Part shown: positions 41,300-42,249 of the stretch, one piece after another
Layout: each line of letters starts with the position of its first letter
Position numbering within the stretch: position 1 is the first letter of the stretch
From: Acidobacteriota bacterium
GTDB lineage: Bacteria > Acidobacteriota > Vicinamibacteria > Vicinamibacterales > UBA2999
Assembly: GCA_016213695.1 (NCBI GenBank)
Contig: JACQZV010000198.1
Location: 1 to 42,249, forward strand
DNA length: 42,249 nucleotides
Direction of reading: 5' to 3'
Program-made: the position numbers and the translations under genes
Notes under the pieces: generated by a model
Seen by the model: the letters and a program-made list of their open reading frames with translations, nothing else
Told to the model about the DNA's origin: nothing
Database searches by the model: none

Positions 41300-42130
41300 A
41301 TGTCCGGAGAGATCTCACGGCGTGACGTGCTCAGCGCAACGATGATCGGCACAGGCCTCGTGGCTGCGGATCGGGCGCAGGCGGCCGGATCGTCGCAGAG
41401 CCGCGAGCGGCAGCAGGCAGCGGCCGGCTCAGTGAAGGCGCTGGTGTTCGACGTGTTCGGCACGGTTGTCGACTGGCGCTCGTCCGTGGCGCGGGACGTC
41501 AACGCCCTGGCGGCGCGCAAAGGCCTCAAGGTCGATGGAGCCGGATTCGCCGACGCGTGGCGCGCGCTGTACGCGCCGAGTATGGACAAGGTGCGCACGG
41601 GGGGGCTGCCCTGGACGACGCTCGACGATCTGCATCGGATGATGCTCGACCGGATCCTGCCGGAGTTCGGCCTGAGCGGTCTGTCGGAGGCCGAGACAGC
41701 CGCGCTCAACCGCGCCTGGCACCGGCTGCAGCCGTGGCCCGATGCCGCGTCCGGGCTGGCACGGCTCAAGAAGCAGTTCATCATCGCGCCGCTGTCCAAC
41801 GGCAACATCGCACTGATGGCCAACCTGGCGAAGTACGCCGGACTGCCCTGGGACTGCATCCTCGGCGCCGAACTGGTCCGTCATTACAAGCCCGACCGTG
41901 AGGTGTACCAGTCGGCAGCCGATTTTCTCCGCCTCGATGCCGCCGACGTGATGATGGTCGCGGCCCACCTGGGCGATCTACGGGCCGCCAGGAGCGTCGG
42001 GCTGAGGACGGCCTTTGTCGCCAGGCCGCTCGAGTACGGGCCGGGCCGTACGGCCGACCTTGCGCCTGATGCGTCCGTCGATATGGCCGCGAAGGACTTC
42101 AACGATCTGGCCGCACGGCTGAACGCCTGA
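41300..42130 (+). CDS. Haloacid dehalogenase type II-like protein with Tat signal
   Basis: The 276-residue HAD-superfamily protein has the nucleophile Asp at about 51 in LVFDVFGTVVDW, the Ser/Thr motif in APLSNGNIAL, the Lys of HYKPDREVYQ, and the acidic motif in MMVAAHLGDLRAARSVG, matching (S)-2-haloacid dehalogenases. Before the domain is a twin-arginine signal: MSGEISRRDVLSATMIGTGLVAADRAQAAG, with SRRDVL and an AxA-type cleavage site near residue 33. So it is probably exported folded by the TatA/TatC encoded upstream. Export is unusual for this normally cytoplasmic family. A dehalogenase activity is not proven; other phosphatase-type substrates are possible. Confidence 0.85.
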   Translation: MSGEISRRDVLSATMIGTGLVAADRAQAAGSSQSRERQQAAAGSVKALVFDVFGTVVDWRSSVARDVNALAARKGLKVDGAGFADAWRALYAPSMDKVRTGGLPWTTLDDLHRMMLDRILPEFGLSGLSEAETAALNRAWHRLQPWPDAASGLARLKKQFIIAPLSNGNIALMANLAKYAGLPWDCILGAELVRHYKPDREVYQSAADFLRLDAADVMMVAAHLGDLRAARSVGLRTAFVARPLEYGPGRTADLAPDASVDMAAKDFNDLAARLNA

Positions 42131-42162
42131 GGCAGATCGCAACCCGCAGAAAGGGGAGTGTC

Positions 42163-42249
42163 ATGCGCCCGCGAACGCTGATGGTCTTCAGTCTGGTCTC
42201 CGTCCTGGCGGCAGCGACGGCGCCCCTGCGGTCGCAGGAAGGCGGCGGG
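42163..42249 (+). CDS. Start of a secreted protein of unknown function
   Basis: The window ends 29 codons into this gene. GGGGAG (about 42153-42158) precedes ATG 42163. The translation is a signal peptide: basic MRPRT, a hydrophobic core (LMVFSLVSVLAAATA), then polar RSQEGGG. It follows the exported HAD-like gene after 32 nt, so the two may be one operon. Nothing more can be said from this fragment. Confidence 0.7.
   Translation, partial: MRPRTLMVFSLVSVLAAATAPLRSQEGGG

Noticed and set aside
36372-41318. A 1648-codon open frame on the minus strand opposite smc and the M48 gene.
   Set aside because: It is antisense to two well-supported genes and Arg/Ala-rich without domains; long antisense frames are expected at this GC content.

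Overview
The window is about 42 kb of very GC-rich, tightly packed bacterial DNA. It is most likely from an acidobacterium of the Vicinamibacteria type or a similarly organised soil or sediment bacterium. That placement is inferred from the GC-rich codon use, the pil gene order, the abundance of pseudopilins and the style of the dispersed intergenic repeats; no rRNA is present to confirm it. I see no tRNA, rRNA, CRISPR array, insertion sequence or phage gene. No gene-free stretch exceeds 300 bases; the longest are 26633-26904 and 16098-16349, and both hold a sigma-54 promoter candidate.

Layout. (1) 1-3103: nitrogen and ion transport, with the tail of one P-II protein, a CPA2 cation/proton antiporter 3 nt behind it, then an Amt ammonium channel and a complete P-II. 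(2) 3110-7691, minus strand: a MacA/MacB-like operon (Yip1-type membrane protein, HlyD-type adaptor, two FtsX/MacB-type permeases) with no ATPase gene. (3) 7729-8736: an outer-membrane beta-barrel protein. (4) 8827-21797: a type IV pilus locus, pilB-pilT-pilC-pilS-pilR-pilA, a VKOR-thioredoxin fusion, an ABC ATPase and permease, a TPR-like protein and the prepilin peptidase. The order resembles the Myxococcus xanthus pilBTCSRA-GHI-D cluster. (5) 21868-30649: a second NtrB-type kinase and a second NtrC-type regulator, between which lie two divergent minor-pilin operons of mirrored order. Each ends in a paralogous secreted coiled-coil protein that I call SLGD/SLGE after its N-terminal motif. (6) 30709-42249: housekeeping genes aroB, proS (archaeal/eukaryotic-type), tatC, tatA, ctpA and smc, an M48 protease, a Tat-exported haloacid dehalogenase-like protein, and the start of another secreted protein.

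How the genes fit together. PilB and PilT power extension and retraction through PilC. PilD processes PilA and the minor pilins. PilS/PilR probably drive pilA through the sigma-54 promoter at 16241-16255. A second good sigma-54 match at 26879-26892 sits just before the right-hand minor-pilin operon. The VKOR-thioredoxin protein beside pilA fits the cysteine pairs in PilA and in the minor pilins, which suggests disulfide-stabilised pili.

The most interesting signals are the mirrored pseudopilin operons with SLGD/SLGE ends; the oxidative-folding gene inside a pilus locus; 7-bp and 8-bp-period inverted repeats at pil gene junctions (pilB leader, pilA leader, pilA terminator, both sides of pilD); a probable CTG start for pilS; a 14-bp duplication of a start-codon region; overlapping stem-loops between ctpA and smc; and a Gly/His/Asn repeat in the SMC head.
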